Origin: Photobacterium lutimaris
GTDB taxonomy: Bacteria > Pseudomonadota > Gammaproteobacteria > Enterobacterales > Vibrionaceae
Direction: 5' to 3'
Assembly (NCBI RefSeq): GCF_003025555.1
Contig: NZ_PYMH01000011.1
Coordinates: 1 to 64,000 of the forward strand
DNA: 64,000 nt
Under the pieces are notes generated by a model that searched no databases, had not been told where the DNA came from, and saw only the letters and a program-made list of their open reading frames with translations. This document shows, one piece after another, positions 27,242 through 35,455 of this stretch (position 1 is its first letter; the number at the start of each line of letters is the position of its first letter). Position numbers and translations under genes: made by a program.

Positions 27242-27276
27242 AATGGACGATGGACGATGGACGATGGACGATGAGA
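27242..27276. repeat. Short tandem repeat, GATGGAC unit
   Basis: About four consecutive copies of the 7-bp unit GATGGAC lie in the spacer between cutC and the peroxiredoxin gene. It is not inside a credible gene, so length changes would not alter a protein. Confidence 0.8.
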
Positions 27277-27289
27277 TAGCCCAGATACA

Positions 27290-27325
27290 AAAAGGGCCCG
27301 GTGTGTCCGGGCCTCATTCTATTTT
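27290..27325 (-). terminator. Terminator downstream of peroxiredoxin gene
   Basis: On the minus strand GGCCCGG-ACACA-CCGGGCC is followed by CTTTTTG. A second inverted repeat, TTCACACC (27371-27378) with GGTGTGAA (27387-27394), lies closer to the stop codon. Confidence 0.8.
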
Positions 27326-27401
27326 TGCCTATTGGCTGACTTTGGCTTTACGCTATTGCGTTTGTTGCCTTTCACACCGTGAGCGTGGTGTGAATGCTAA
27401 A

Positions 27402-28010
27402 TTACTTAGCTAGGTCTGCAGTGTGCTCAGACAGGTAGTCAGCAACACCTTTTGGAGATGCGTCCATACCTGCTTTACCTTCTTCCCACTGTGCTGGGCA
27501 AACTTCACCGTTTTTCTGGTGGAAGTTTAGCGCGTCAACCATGCGTAGCATTTCATCGATGTTACGGCCTAGAGGTAGGTCGTTCACTACTTGGTGACGT
27601 ACAAGACCGTCTTCGTCGATTAGGAAAGAACCACGGAAAGCAACGCCTGCTTCTGGGTGCTCAACGTCGTAAGCTTTACAGATTTCGTGCTTAACGTCAG
27701 CGATTAGTGGGTATTTAACTTGGCCGATACCGCCGTTCTCAACAGCAGTGTTACGCCATGCGTTGTGAGAGAACTGAGAGTCGATAGAAACACCGATTAC
27801 TTCAACGCCTTTCGCTTGGAAGTCTTCAAAACGCTTGTCGAAAGCGATTAGTTCAGAAGGGCATACGAAAGTGAAGTCTAGTGGGTAGAAGAAAACAACC
27901 GCTTTCTTACCTTTAGTAAATTCTGCAAAGTTGAAGTTATCAACGATTTCGCCGTTACCTAGAACAGCTGCAGCAGTAAAATCTGGTGCTTGACGACCTA
28001 CTAGTACCAT
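27402..28010 (-). CDS. Typical 2-Cys peroxiredoxin (AhpC/Prx1 family)
   Basis: This enzyme reduces hydrogen peroxide and alkyl hydroperoxides in the cytoplasm. The peroxidatic cysteine is C50 in FYPLDFTFVCPSE and the resolving cysteine is C171 in GEVCPAQW. The GGIGQ segment (93-97) and a C-terminal extension past C171 are the features that make eukaryotic-type peroxiredoxins sensitive to over-oxidation. The length of 202 aa is normal. The gene is divergent from an oxyR-type gene with 131 bp between them. It closely resembles the OxyR2-controlled Prx2 arrangement known in Vibrio vulnificus. Codon use is strongly biased, suggesting high expression. Confidence 0.93.
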   Translation of the reverse strand: MVLVGRQAPDFTAAAVLGNGEIVDNFNFAEFTKGKKAVVFFYPLDFTFVCPSELIAFDKRFEDFQAKGVEVIGVSIDSQFSHNAWRNTAVENGGIGQVKYPLIADVKHEICKAYDVEHPEAGVAFRGSFLIDEDGLVRHQVVNDLPLGRNIDEMLRMVDALNFHQKNGEVCPAQWEEGKAGMDASPKGVADYLSEHTADLAK

Positions 28011-28141
28011 TTTGGTGCTCCTAAAAATTCGTTTTGTCGCCTACCTTTCCGGTCGGCTCTCTGTTTGGACGAGACAAACTATAACGAAACTGGTAAATTC
28101 AAAAAAGCGGAATAAATAGATTGATGTAATCGAAATTTACG
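28011..28141. promoter_or_regulatory. Divergent peroxiredoxin-oxyR promoter region
   Basis: The 131-bp spacer should hold both promoters and an OxyR site. I see an imperfect dyad GATTGATGTAATC near 28120-28132, but no clear match to the ATAG/CTAT OxyR consensus, so the operator is not resolved. Confidence 0.45.
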
Positions 28142-29044
28142 ATGAACAAGTTTCCTTCTCTAAAACAATTGCACTATTTAGTGACTTTATTTGAAACCCG
28201 ACACTTCGGTGAAGCGGCCAAGCGTTGCTTTGTCAGCCAGTCGACTTTGAGCTCTGGGGTGCAGAACCTCGAAGAGCTGATAGGTTGCCAGTTGATTGAA
28301 AGGGACAATAAGAATAAGTCTTTGGTCTTTACCTCGACCGGCGAAGATGTCATTGCTCGTAGCCGGGAGCTGCTAGCCAGGAGCCAAGATTTGATGGAGC
28401 TATCAAATTGCATGGGAGATGGTATGGAAGGCCAATTGCGGGTGGGATGTATCCCGACGATTGCGCCTTTCCTGCTGTGTGATTTGGTGCAGGAGGTAAA
28501 CCGGTTACACCCAAACCTCAATTTGTTGTTACGTGAAGATACCACGACCAACTTGCTGGCTGCCCTGCGCAGCGGCGAGATGGATGTATTGATCTTGGCA
28601 TTGCCGGTCGAAATTAAGGGCATGCATAGCCAAGTGGTCGGTCGTGATGCGTTCAAGATGGTCATCAGCCGCAATCAGGCCGAACAAGTCACCACTCCCT
28701 TACGCTATGCTGATTTACCCGACGAGTCGGTGTTCCTGCTCGAAAAAGAACATTGCTTGACTGACCATGCCGTTTCGGCCTGTAAACTCACGAGTAAAGA
28801 GAAGATCAACCCGTTCACCGCGACCAGCCTTCATACTCTGGTGCAAATGGTTGCCAATGGCTTGGGCACAACCTTTATTCCGCAGATGGCCATTGATCAT
28901 GGCTTGCTGCATAACCAAAACCTGGTCGTGGTTGAACCTCCGGGCCAGGAAGCGTACCGTGAGATTGGTTTGGTATGGCGACCGACGTCCAGCCGGACTC
29001 GCACCTTCCATCAGCTTGCGGATATTGTTCAAGAATTACTGTAA
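28142..29044 (+). CDS. oxyR: Hydrogen-peroxide-sensing LysR regulator (OxyR, OxyR2-like)
   Basis: OxyR senses peroxide by forming a disulfide and then activates antioxidant genes. The LysR helix-turn-helix is at about 18-40 (FGEAAKRCFVSQSTLSSGVQNLE). The redox pair is C205 and C214 in EHCLTDHAVSAC, with the same nine-residue offset as C199 and C208 of E. coli OxyR. The residue two before the first cysteine is Glu203. As I recall, V. vulnificus OxyR2 has Glu there and OxyR1 has Gly, and the Glu makes OxyR2 respond to lower peroxide. The divergent peroxiredoxin gene is the expected target. A moderate hairpin terminator follows the stop. Confidence 0.9.
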   Translation: MNKFPSLKQLHYLVTLFETRHFGEAAKRCFVSQSTLSSGVQNLEELIGCQLIERDNKNKSLVFTSTGEDVIARSRELLARSQDLMELSNCMGDGMEGQLRVGCIPTIAPFLLCDLVQEVNRLHPNLNLLLREDTTTNLLAALRSGEMDVLILALPVEIKGMHSQVVGRDAFKMVISRNQAEQVTTPLRYADLPDESVFLLEKEHCLTDHAVSACKLTSKEKINPFTATSLHTLVQMVANGLGTTFIPQMAIDHGLLHNQNLVVVEPPGQEAYREIGLVWRPTSSRTRTFHQLADIVQELL

Positions 29045-29074
29045 GCACTTCATTCTGTCGTCATTTTTAGTGTA

Positions 29075-29105
29075 GAGCCGCAAGTTTTGCGGCTCCTTTG
29101 TCTTA
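29075..29105 (+). terminator. Probable terminator of oxyR
   Basis: GAGCCGCAA pairs with TTGCGGCTC, followed by CTTTGTCTTATTT, an imperfect T tract. Confidence 0.7.
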
Positions 29106-29711
29106 TTTCCCTTCTGTAAATTAAGTGCTTGGATAAAACCGCCTATCTCAGCACAAAATGCTAATTTCTTATTCCTCGCTGGTATTTTCCAATAATCCGA
29201 TCTGATGAAACTGCCTTTAATTTGTAGGATTATTATGTTTCGCTCTAAAAATAAATGAAACATGTTGATTAAGGGTCTATGCTTGCTGTGTATAAAAAGT
29301 AGACTAAATAGTGCATTTAATGATTATTTTTTAAGCGCATAAGGGCTTTTGAAAAAATCACGTATGTTTGAAACGCAGATCGAGACAAGTGTTTGAATTA
29401 TCGTTTTGTGTAATTTAATTACGTAAGTGGTTACGAAATGGCGGGAATTAAGATCCAGTGATGAAAACCGAATTTTTGCCTAAAATTTGTTTCAATTCAG
29501 TGTTTTGAGTTATTGCTCTACTTTTTGTAAGCTGTTGTTTTTTCAGGGCGTGAGTGAGCTATTACTAGCGAGCTCCAATTGCCATGTCTTGCAATTGGGC
29601 GTATGTTACGGCAACGTAAATAGGGCGTTAAGGTCAAGTTTGTTTGCGTGTAGACGAAAGCGTACTTGGTTTGGGTGGTGATTAAGTTACATTCGTAAGG
29701 GAGCGTGAGGA
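29106..29711 (+). promoter_or_regulatory. Long AT-rich upstream region of aceB
   Basis: About 600 bp without a credible gene. It contains two symmetrical sites: GTAATT-T-AATTAC (29410-29422), and an 8-bp-arm inverted repeat CCAATTGC (29575-29582) with GCAATTGG (29591-29598). Either could be an operator or mRNA leader element for the glyoxylate-shunt genes. I cannot assign a regulator or a start site. Confidence 0.5.
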
Positions 29712-31322
29712 ATGGAAAACGATATGTCTACTAACCATGAAGTGAAGCTATCGCTACAGACACCTTTATCGGCAGAGCAGGCTGAGATCCTCAATGATGA
29801 AGCGCTGGCCTTCTTAGAAGGGCTTGTACAGCGTTTTGCCGCAAGGGTTCCTGAGTTAATGGCGACCCGAGAGCATCGCCAGCTTGCCATTGATGCCGGC
29901 TGCCTACCTGACTTCCTGCCTGACACCGCTGAAATCAGAAACAGCGAGTGGACTGTGCAGAATATCCCGCAGGACTTACAGGACCGCCGCGTTGAGATCA
30001 CAGGTCCTGTTGAGCGCAAGATGGTGATTAATGCGCTCAATGCCGATGTCAAAGTGTTCATGGCTGATTTTGAAGATTCTTTCGCACCGGCTTGGGGAGA
30101 GGTGCTCGCCGGGCAGCAAAACCTCAAAGATGCCATTAACGGCACGATTTCTTACACCAATCCCGAGTCAGGTAAGCAATACCAACTTAATGATGACCCC
30201 GCAGTGTTGATTTGCCGGGTGCGTGGTTTGCACTTACCTGAAAAACACCTGCTCTGGCAGGGGGAGCCCATTCCAGGCTGTTTGCTCGACTTTGCTCTGT
30301 ATTTCTACCATAACTACCAGCAATTGCTGGAGAAAGGCAGTGGCCCTTACTTCTATATTCCTAAGTTGCAGGCCTATCAGGAAGCGGCGTGGTGGAGTGA
30401 GGTGTTTAGCTATACCGAAGATACCTTTGAGCTGCCCAGAGGGACTATCAAGGCGACGGTTCTGATTGAGACCTTGCCGGCGGTGTTTGAGATGGAGGAA
30501 ATCCTCTACAGCCTCAAAGAACATATTGTCGGCCTGAACTGTGGTCGCTGGGATTATATCTTCAGCTATATCAAAACGCTGCGAAATCATCCTGACCGTA
30601 TTTTACCTGATCGCCAAGTCGTGACGATGGAAAAACCTTTCCTCAATGCTTATTCACGCCTGCTGGTCAGAACCTGCCACCGACGTGGGGCATTTGCGAT
30701 GGGGGGAATGGCTGCCTTTATTCCGTCCAAAGATCCTGAGCGCAATGACTGGGTACTCAACAAGATCCAAACCGATAAGTCACTGGAAGCCAACAATGGC
30801 CATGATGGGACTTGGGTTGCCCACCCAGGGCTTGCCGGCACCGCCAGAGCGGTTTTTGACGACGTGCTGGGAGCGCGTACTAACCAGCTTGATATCTCAC
30901 GCAGCGAGGATGCCCCGATCACCGCCGATATGTTACTTGAGCCATGCCAAGGGGAGCGAACCGAAGAGGGGATGCGGCATAACATCCGTGTGGCTGTGCA
31001 ATATATCGAGGCATGGATCTCCGGTAATGGCTGTGTGCCTATCTACGGCCTGATGGAAGATGCGGCCACCGCTGAAATTTCACGGGCTTCGATTTGGCAG
31101 TGGATCAAGCATGGTAAGTCGCTCAGCAACGGAAGTGTGGTAACTAAGGCCTTGTTTGAACAAATGCTTAGCGAAGAAATGCAAGTGCTTGAGCAGGAGC
31201 TTGGCTGTGAACATTTTCAACAGGGAAGGTACAAGGAGGCTGCGGTATTGATGTCACAGCTGACCACCAGTGATGAGCTGGTCAACTTCTTGACCTTGCC
31301 GGGCTATGAATATCTGCCATGA
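29712..31322 (+). CDS. aceB: Malate synthase A
   Basis: Malate synthase A condenses glyoxylate with acetyl-CoA to malate, the second step of the glyoxylate shunt used for growth on acetate and fatty acids. The sequence follows E. coli AceB throughout, with RRVEITGPVERKMVINALNADVKVFMADFEDS, RVRGLHLPEKHLLW, GLNCGRWDYIFSYIKTL and NNGHDGTWVAHPGL. The length (536 aa) matches. The ATG at 29712 has GGGAG upstream; the ATG at 29724 is a second possibility. It precedes aceA on the same strand, without aceK. Confidence 0.96.
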   Translation: MENDMSTNHEVKLSLQTPLSAEQAEILNDEALAFLEGLVQRFAARVPELMATREHRQLAIDAGCLPDFLPDTAEIRNSEWTVQNIPQDLQDRRVEITGPVERKMVINALNADVKVFMADFEDSFAPAWGEVLAGQQNLKDAINGTISYTNPESGKQYQLNDDPAVLICRVRGLHLPEKHLLWQGEPIPGCLLDFALYFYHNYQQLLEKGSGPYFYIPKLQAYQEAAWWSEVFSYTEDTFELPRGTIKATVLIETLPAVFEMEEILYSLKEHIVGLNCGRWDYIFSYIKTLRNHPDRILPDRQVVTMEKPFLNAYSRLLVRTCHRRGAFAMGGMAAFIPSKDPERNDWVLNKIQTDKSLEANNGHDGTWVAHPGLAGTARAVFDDVLGARTNQLDISRSEDAPITADMLLEPCQGERTEEGMRHNIRVAVQYIEAWISGNGCVPIYGLMEDAATAEISRASIWQWIKHGKSLSNGSVVTKALFEQMLSEEMQVLEQELGCEHFQQGRYKEAAVLMSQLTTSDELVNFLTLPGYEYLP

Positions 31323-31406
31323 GCCTCTAGTACAGCTGTGAGTGTGCCGTGCATTAAAGAATGAGCAACACCTATTACCAACATCAAAAAGCCAATAACG
31401 AGAAAA

Positions 31407-31434
31407 GGCCCGTGATGGTCAATCCTAGCGGGCC
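31407..31434 (+). other. Hairpin in aceB-aceA spacer
   Basis: GGCCCG (31407-31412) pairs with CGGGCC (31429-31434) within the 183-bp spacer, without a T tract. It may stabilise or process the message so that aceA and aceB are made at different levels. Confidence 0.5.
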
Positions 31435-31505
31435 GATAAGAAGTCAGTTTTGCCAATAACAAAATGTGATGCGGATTATCGCCAAATGAAACGAGGGACA
31501 TCATT

Positions 31506-32813
31506 ATGACATTGACTCGCCAGCAACAAATTGAAGCTTTGGAAAAGGACTGGGCGGAAAACCCACGTTGGAAGCATGTTAAGCGTACTTATACCGCAGA
31601 AGAGGTTATTAACCTACGCGGCTCTTTTGCCCCGGCTAATACCATCGCGCAGCGTGGTGCCGACAAACTGTGGGATCTGGTCAACGGTGACGCGAAAAAA
31701 GGGTACGTTAACTGTTTGGGCGCGCTGACCGGTGGTCAAGCGGTACAGCAGGCAAAAGCGGGTATCGAAGCGATTTACCTCTCAGGTTGGCAAGTTGCTG
31801 CCGATAATAATACGGCTTCAAGCATGTATCCTGATCAGTCACTGTATCCGGTGGATTCGGTACCGGCCGTTGTCAAACGTATCAACAACTCGTTCCGCCG
31901 TGCGGACCAAATTCAATGGTCAACCGGTAGTTCGCCAGAAGAAGGTATTGATTACTTCCTACCCATTGTCGCGGATGCTGAGGCTGGCTTCGGTGGTGTA
32001 CTGAATGCCTATGAGCTAATGCGCAATATGATTGATGCCGGGGCGGCAGGTGTACACTTCGAAGATCAGCTCGCGTCTGTGAAGAAGTGTGGTCATATGG
32101 GCGGTAAGGTACTAGTACCAACTCAGGAAGCGGTACAGAAATTGGTTGCGGCACGTTTGGCAGCGGATGTGGCCGGAACGACAACCTTGGTCATTGCCCG
32201 TACTGATGCCAATGCCGCCGACTTGCTGACCTCAGACTGCGACCCATACGATAAAGACTTTATTATCGGTGAGCGCTCCCAAGAAGGCTTCTACCGCGTG
32301 CGTGCCGGTATTGATCAGGCGATTGCCCGTGGCCTTGCCTATGCACCCTATGCCGATCTGATTTGGTGTGAAACGGCCACCCCTTGCCTGGAAGAGGCAC
32401 GTAAGTTTGCCGAGGCGATCCATGCCCAGTACCCAGATCAGCTACTTGCGTATAACTGCTCGCCTTCTTTCAACTGGGAGAAGAACCTGGATGCAGAAAC
32501 CATTGCCAAGTTCCAGCAGGAACTATCGAACATGGGCTATAAATACCAGTTCATTACCCTAGCGGGTATCCACAACATGTGGTTCAACATGTTTGAATTG
32601 GCACACTCGTATGCTCAGGGTGAAGGTATGCGTCACTATGTTGAGAAAGTTCAGCGTCCAGAGTTTGAAGCGGCAGACAAAGGCTATACCTTTGTCGCTC
32701 ACCAGCAGGAAGTGGGTACCGGCTACTTCGATAAGATGACCAATACTATCCAAGGTGGCAATTCATCGGTTACTGCCCTGACTGGCTCGACAGAAGAAGA
32801 GCAGTTTAAATAA
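31506..32813 (+). CDS. aceA: Isocitrate lyase
   Basis: Isocitrate lyase splits isocitrate to succinate and glyoxylate, the first glyoxylate-shunt step. The active-site loop KKCGH is at 193-197, with catalytic C195 at the same number as in E. coli. Metal and substrate motifs such as PIVADAEAGFGG, GVHFEDQ and LAYNCSPSFNW are present. The length of 435 aa agrees with the family. GAGGGA precedes the ATG. A strong terminator follows. Confidence 0.97.
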   Translation: MTLTRQQQIEALEKDWAENPRWKHVKRTYTAEEVINLRGSFAPANTIAQRGADKLWDLVNGDAKKGYVNCLGALTGGQAVQQAKAGIEAIYLSGWQVAADNNTASSMYPDQSLYPVDSVPAVVKRINNSFRRADQIQWSTGSSPEEGIDYFLPIVADAEAGFGGVLNAYELMRNMIDAGAAGVHFEDQLASVKKCGHMGGKVLVPTQEAVQKLVAARLAADVAGTTTLVIARTDANAADLLTSDCDPYDKDFIIGERSQEGFYRVRAGIDQAIARGLAYAPYADLIWCETATPCLEEARKFAEAIHAQYPDQLLAYNCSPSFNWEKNLDAETIAKFQQELSNMGYKYQFITLAGIHNMWFNMFELAHSYAQGEGMRHYVEKVQRPEFEAADKGYTFVAHQQEVGTGYFDKMTNTIQGGNSSVTALTGSTEEEQFK

Positions 32814-32862
32814 TCGATACACCTAAACCTCCTAGTAATTGTTACAACCTATTTTGATTTTT

Positions 32863-32888
32863 GAGCGCCTTAACGGCGCTCTTTTTTT
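32863..32888 (+). terminator. Terminator of aceA
   Basis: GAGCGCC-TTAA-CGGCGCTC is followed by seven T residues. Confidence 0.9.
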
Positions 32889-32918
32889 ATCCATACGGTT
32901 TGCTTTACCACGCGTACT

Positions 32919-33530
32919 TTAGCTTTCGGGTGAACTAACGGGTTGGTTGCGGTTGGGGTGGAAGTTTTTTGCTGCCTGTTCCACTTGCGGATAAATCGAG
33001 AAGAACTGTTGCTCCAGTTCATGGTAGTTAGCCATGAGGACGGGAGGGGTAAGGGCGAGCTGGTGGAGCCTAGGCCTGCGGCGGGCCATCCGGACCAGCG
33101 ATACTTCCAGTGATTCGGTATGCCGGTATTGCAGTAGCCACTTTTGCTGCCACATCCGGTTCATGGTGAGGAGGTATTGTTCTGGCATGTTGTGCTGGTA
33201 TAGCTCGACTTCTGCTCTGGCCTCGCGAACAAAGTCCTGCAGTGGCTGGTGGTGGAAGTGCAGCCAGTGACGGGCCAAGAAGTGGTCCCAGATCATATCG
33301 AGAGCGATACCGCTGACCCGGCGGGTATCAGGGCCAAACAGTTGTCGGCATTGACGCACTTCCGGCATGGCATCGATATAGCTGTCGACGAAACGGTGCA
33401 GCTTGATGCCATCTGCGATCTCTTGGTTGAACTGCCGATAGGGGTCACCCCTGATGAAATCGGCTAAAAGGTTACCCGCGAGATGGCTATTACATTGCTG
33501 GGCAAGGTGGAGGTGGGCCAGAAAGTTCAT
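32919..33530 (-). CDS. acpH: Acyl carrier protein phosphodiesterase AcpH
   Basis: AcpH (YajB) removes the 4'-phosphopantetheine arm from holo-ACP. The protein begins MNFLAHLHLAQQCNSHLAGNLLADFIRGD and has the HRFVDSYIDAMPEV and DMIWDHFLARHW motifs of the family's HD-like helical fold. At 203 aa it is close to E. coli (193 aa), with a slightly longer tail. In E. coli the gene lies beside queA; here it is 2 kb from queA with a CBS protein and a protease between. Confidence 0.92.
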   Translation of the reverse strand: MNFLAHLHLAQQCNSHLAGNLLADFIRGDPYRQFNQEIADGIKLHRFVDSYIDAMPEVRQCRQLFGPDTRRVSGIALDMIWDHFLARHWLHFHHQPLQDFVREARAEVELYQHNMPEQYLLTMNRMWQQKWLLQYRHTESLEVSLVRMARRRPRLHQLALTPPVLMANYHELEQQFFSIYPQVEQAAKNFHPNRNQPVSSPES

Positions 33531-33578
33531 GCGTGGATAGGCGCTGCTGGGCTTTCTGGCGCAGTGCTTGGCTGATGT

Positions 33579-34037
33579 TTAGAAGGTGGATGTAGAGTCG
33601 TTTTCAATCGGCTCGACCTCTTCTTGTAGCTCCAGTAAATTAATGGCAATAGAGACGAAGTCGGTATCGGTGATGATCCCGACTAACTTATTGTGGTCGA
33701 CAATGGGTAAACAGCCAATTTGGTGTTTCTGCATGTAGAGCGCGGCCTGTTTCAGCCCAGCTGTCGGATCGACACTTCTCAGGTTTCGGTGCATGGTTTG
33801 CTCGAGTGGAATATCCAGCGCTGAAATAAAGGTACTTTTGGATATCTGTTCAAGGCTCGACTCTTGGGCCGCAAGGACATCCCGCTGACTGACTAAGCCA
33901 ATAAGTTGGTTATCTTTGTCGGTGATGGGAACATGATGGATATGATGCTTTGCCATTAGCCGCTTGGCATCGGCCAAGGTGTGCGATGCGGTCAGGGTAT
34001 GGGGATGGGGTGTCATCATGTCGGAAACGGTAAACAT
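33579..34037 (-). CDS. Stand-alone CBS-domain protein
   Basis: This is a 152-aa protein made of two CBS motifs and nothing else. CBS1 (about 2-60) contains VSDMMTPHPHTLTASHTLADAKRLMAKHHIHHVPI, and CBS2 (about 75-135) contains QTMHRNLRSVDPTAGLKQAALYMQKHQIGCLPI and GIITDTDFV. Such pairs bind adenine nucleotides and modulate partner proteins, but the partner here is unknown. I chose the ATG at 34037, where GGAGG is 5 nt upstream. The frame stays open for 35 further codons without similarity. Confidence 0.88.
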   Translation of the reverse strand: MFTVSDMMTPHPHTLTASHTLADAKRLMAKHHIHHVPITDKDNQLIGLVSQRDVLAAQESSLEQISKSTFISALDIPLEQTMHRNLRSVDPTAGLKQAALYMQKHQIGCLPIVDHNKLVGIITDTDFVSIAINLLELQEEVEPIENDSTSTF

Positions 34038-34263
34038 AAAGCCTCCTCTATAACGGTGAGTTATTGTTGTTATTGCCCGCGTTGCAGGCTTTGTAACGTC
34101 CTTTTTAGCTCTCCTTATGACTGTAGCCAATCCTGGCTGCACGACCTATGACGCCAGTCAAAGAACTGGCAAGTTATTTGGCTGTTTCTCATTTGTTTCT
34201 CACAAGTTAAAAAAGAGATTGTGTCGTATACTCATTGAAATGATGCTGTAGAGGAATGAGTCA

Positions 34264-35355
34264 ATGCGTAAGCTGCTGTTTATTTTGCTGTCTTGGGCGA
34301 TGTGGTTTCCATTCTATGTTCATAGCGATGCTCCCGAACCACAAGCCAAAATCATTGGTGGAATCAAGTCAGGAACGAATGAGATACCTTGGCAGGCTTA
34401 CCTTAATATGACCTTCGGTGAGGGAGCGAGCGAAAGGACGTTTATCTGCGGTGGGGTGGTGATCAGCACCGATGCGGTGTTGACCGCCGCCCATTGCATC
34501 CGTAATGGCAGCGAGACGGCCAAACCCGAGAATGTACGGGTGTGGGTTGGCATCACCAGTATATTCAGTGCTGGTTCAATGAATTCTGTGTCAGTGCGTG
34601 AAATTGTCCTCCACCCTAATTACAACTCATCTCGGTTTGCCAATGATATAGCCATCCTGAAACTGTCCAGCACATTGCCCGACGGTGCCTTACCAATCCG
34701 CCTCGCATCTGCGGATGAGCAGCAACGCGCCGATCAAGCCTTTGCCAATGGTTGGGTCTCCGATGGCGAACGCCAGCCTAACTTACTGGTGTCAGGTTGG
34801 GGGAGTACCGATGCCAATGATTCCAGCTCCGGGGCAACCCGGCTTCAGCAAACCGTGCTATCCGGGGTGCCAGATAACATCTGTAACTCTATGTGGGGGA
34901 GAAATATTAACAGTAGTGAAGCGGGTATCTTCCTCTGTGCTGGATCGGTATCGCCTACGCTCGGCAGAGACAGTTGCTTTGGCGACTCGGGTGGCCCCTT
35001 GGTATGGCAAGATCCGCTTGCCGCTGCCGATAGCGACTTTGGCCTGCGCTTGGTCGGGCTAGTCAGCTTTGGTGAAGGCTGTGCAGGACGGTTGCCCGGA
35101 GTTTACTCGGAAGTGGCAGGCCAAACGACTTGGTTAGAGGGCGAAATTGGCCCGGGTTTCCTTAATCAGGCGACACCGGAGTTTGATGTCGATCCCTTCA
35201 CGGCCAATTACGATGGGGCCGGGGATGCCGTAGAAGGTGTCCAGTCGGTGGCCAGTGGTGGTGGCAATAGCAGTGGCGGTGGCGGCAATATCGGTATCGG
35301 TAGTTTGCTATTGCTGAGTGTTGTTATCGGGTTTCGCCGAGGTGTGGTGAGTTAG
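34264..35355 (+). CDS. Secreted trypsin-like serine protease with GlyGly-CTERM
   Basis: This is an exported S1 protease zymogen. A signal peptide (residues 1 to about 21) and a short propeptide precede the activation site K29-I30-IGG. The catalytic triad is H77 (TAAHC), D128 (NDIAIL) and S242 (GDSGGP). D236, six residues before the serine, predicts cleavage after Lys or Arg. After the protease domain (to about 300) comes a linker, a Gly/Ser-rich run (331-341), a hydrophobic helix (344-356) and an Arg-containing tail. This is the GlyGly-CTERM signal that rhombosortase processes for type II-secreted surface proteins. It resembles the Ves proteases of V. cholerae. Confidence 0.92.
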   Translation: MRKLLFILLSWAMWFPFYVHSDAPEPQAKIIGGIKSGTNEIPWQAYLNMTFGEGASERTFICGGVVISTDAVLTAAHCIRNGSETAKPENVRVWVGITSIFSAGSMNSVSVREIVLHPNYNSSRFANDIAILKLSSTLPDGALPIRLASADEQQRADQAFANGWVSDGERQPNLLVSGWGSTDANDSSSGATRLQQTVLSGVPDNICNSMWGRNINSSEAGIFLCAGSVSPTLGRDSCFGDSGGPLVWQDPLAAADSDFGLRLVGLVSFGEGCAGRLPGVYSEVAGQTTWLEGEIGPGFLNQATPEFDVDPFTANYDGAGDAVEGVQSVASGGGNSSGGGGNIGIGSLLLLSVVIGFRRGVVS

Positions 35356-35455
35356 CTTTTACGCAGGATTCCTAGCGAACCCTATCAAGATGATCTTTGC
35401 TTGATATTGCAGTGTGGCAGCCTATACTAGCTGCCTGCTGTAATTTAGGGCCCTA

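Noticed and set aside
28011..28141. Consensus OxyR operator
   Set aside because: No convincing ATAG-N7-CTAT pattern; only a weak dyad.
29036..29263. 75-codon minus-strand frame downstream of oxyR
   Set aside because: It overlaps the oxyR end and terminator, shows no family similarity and lies in AT-rich spacer.
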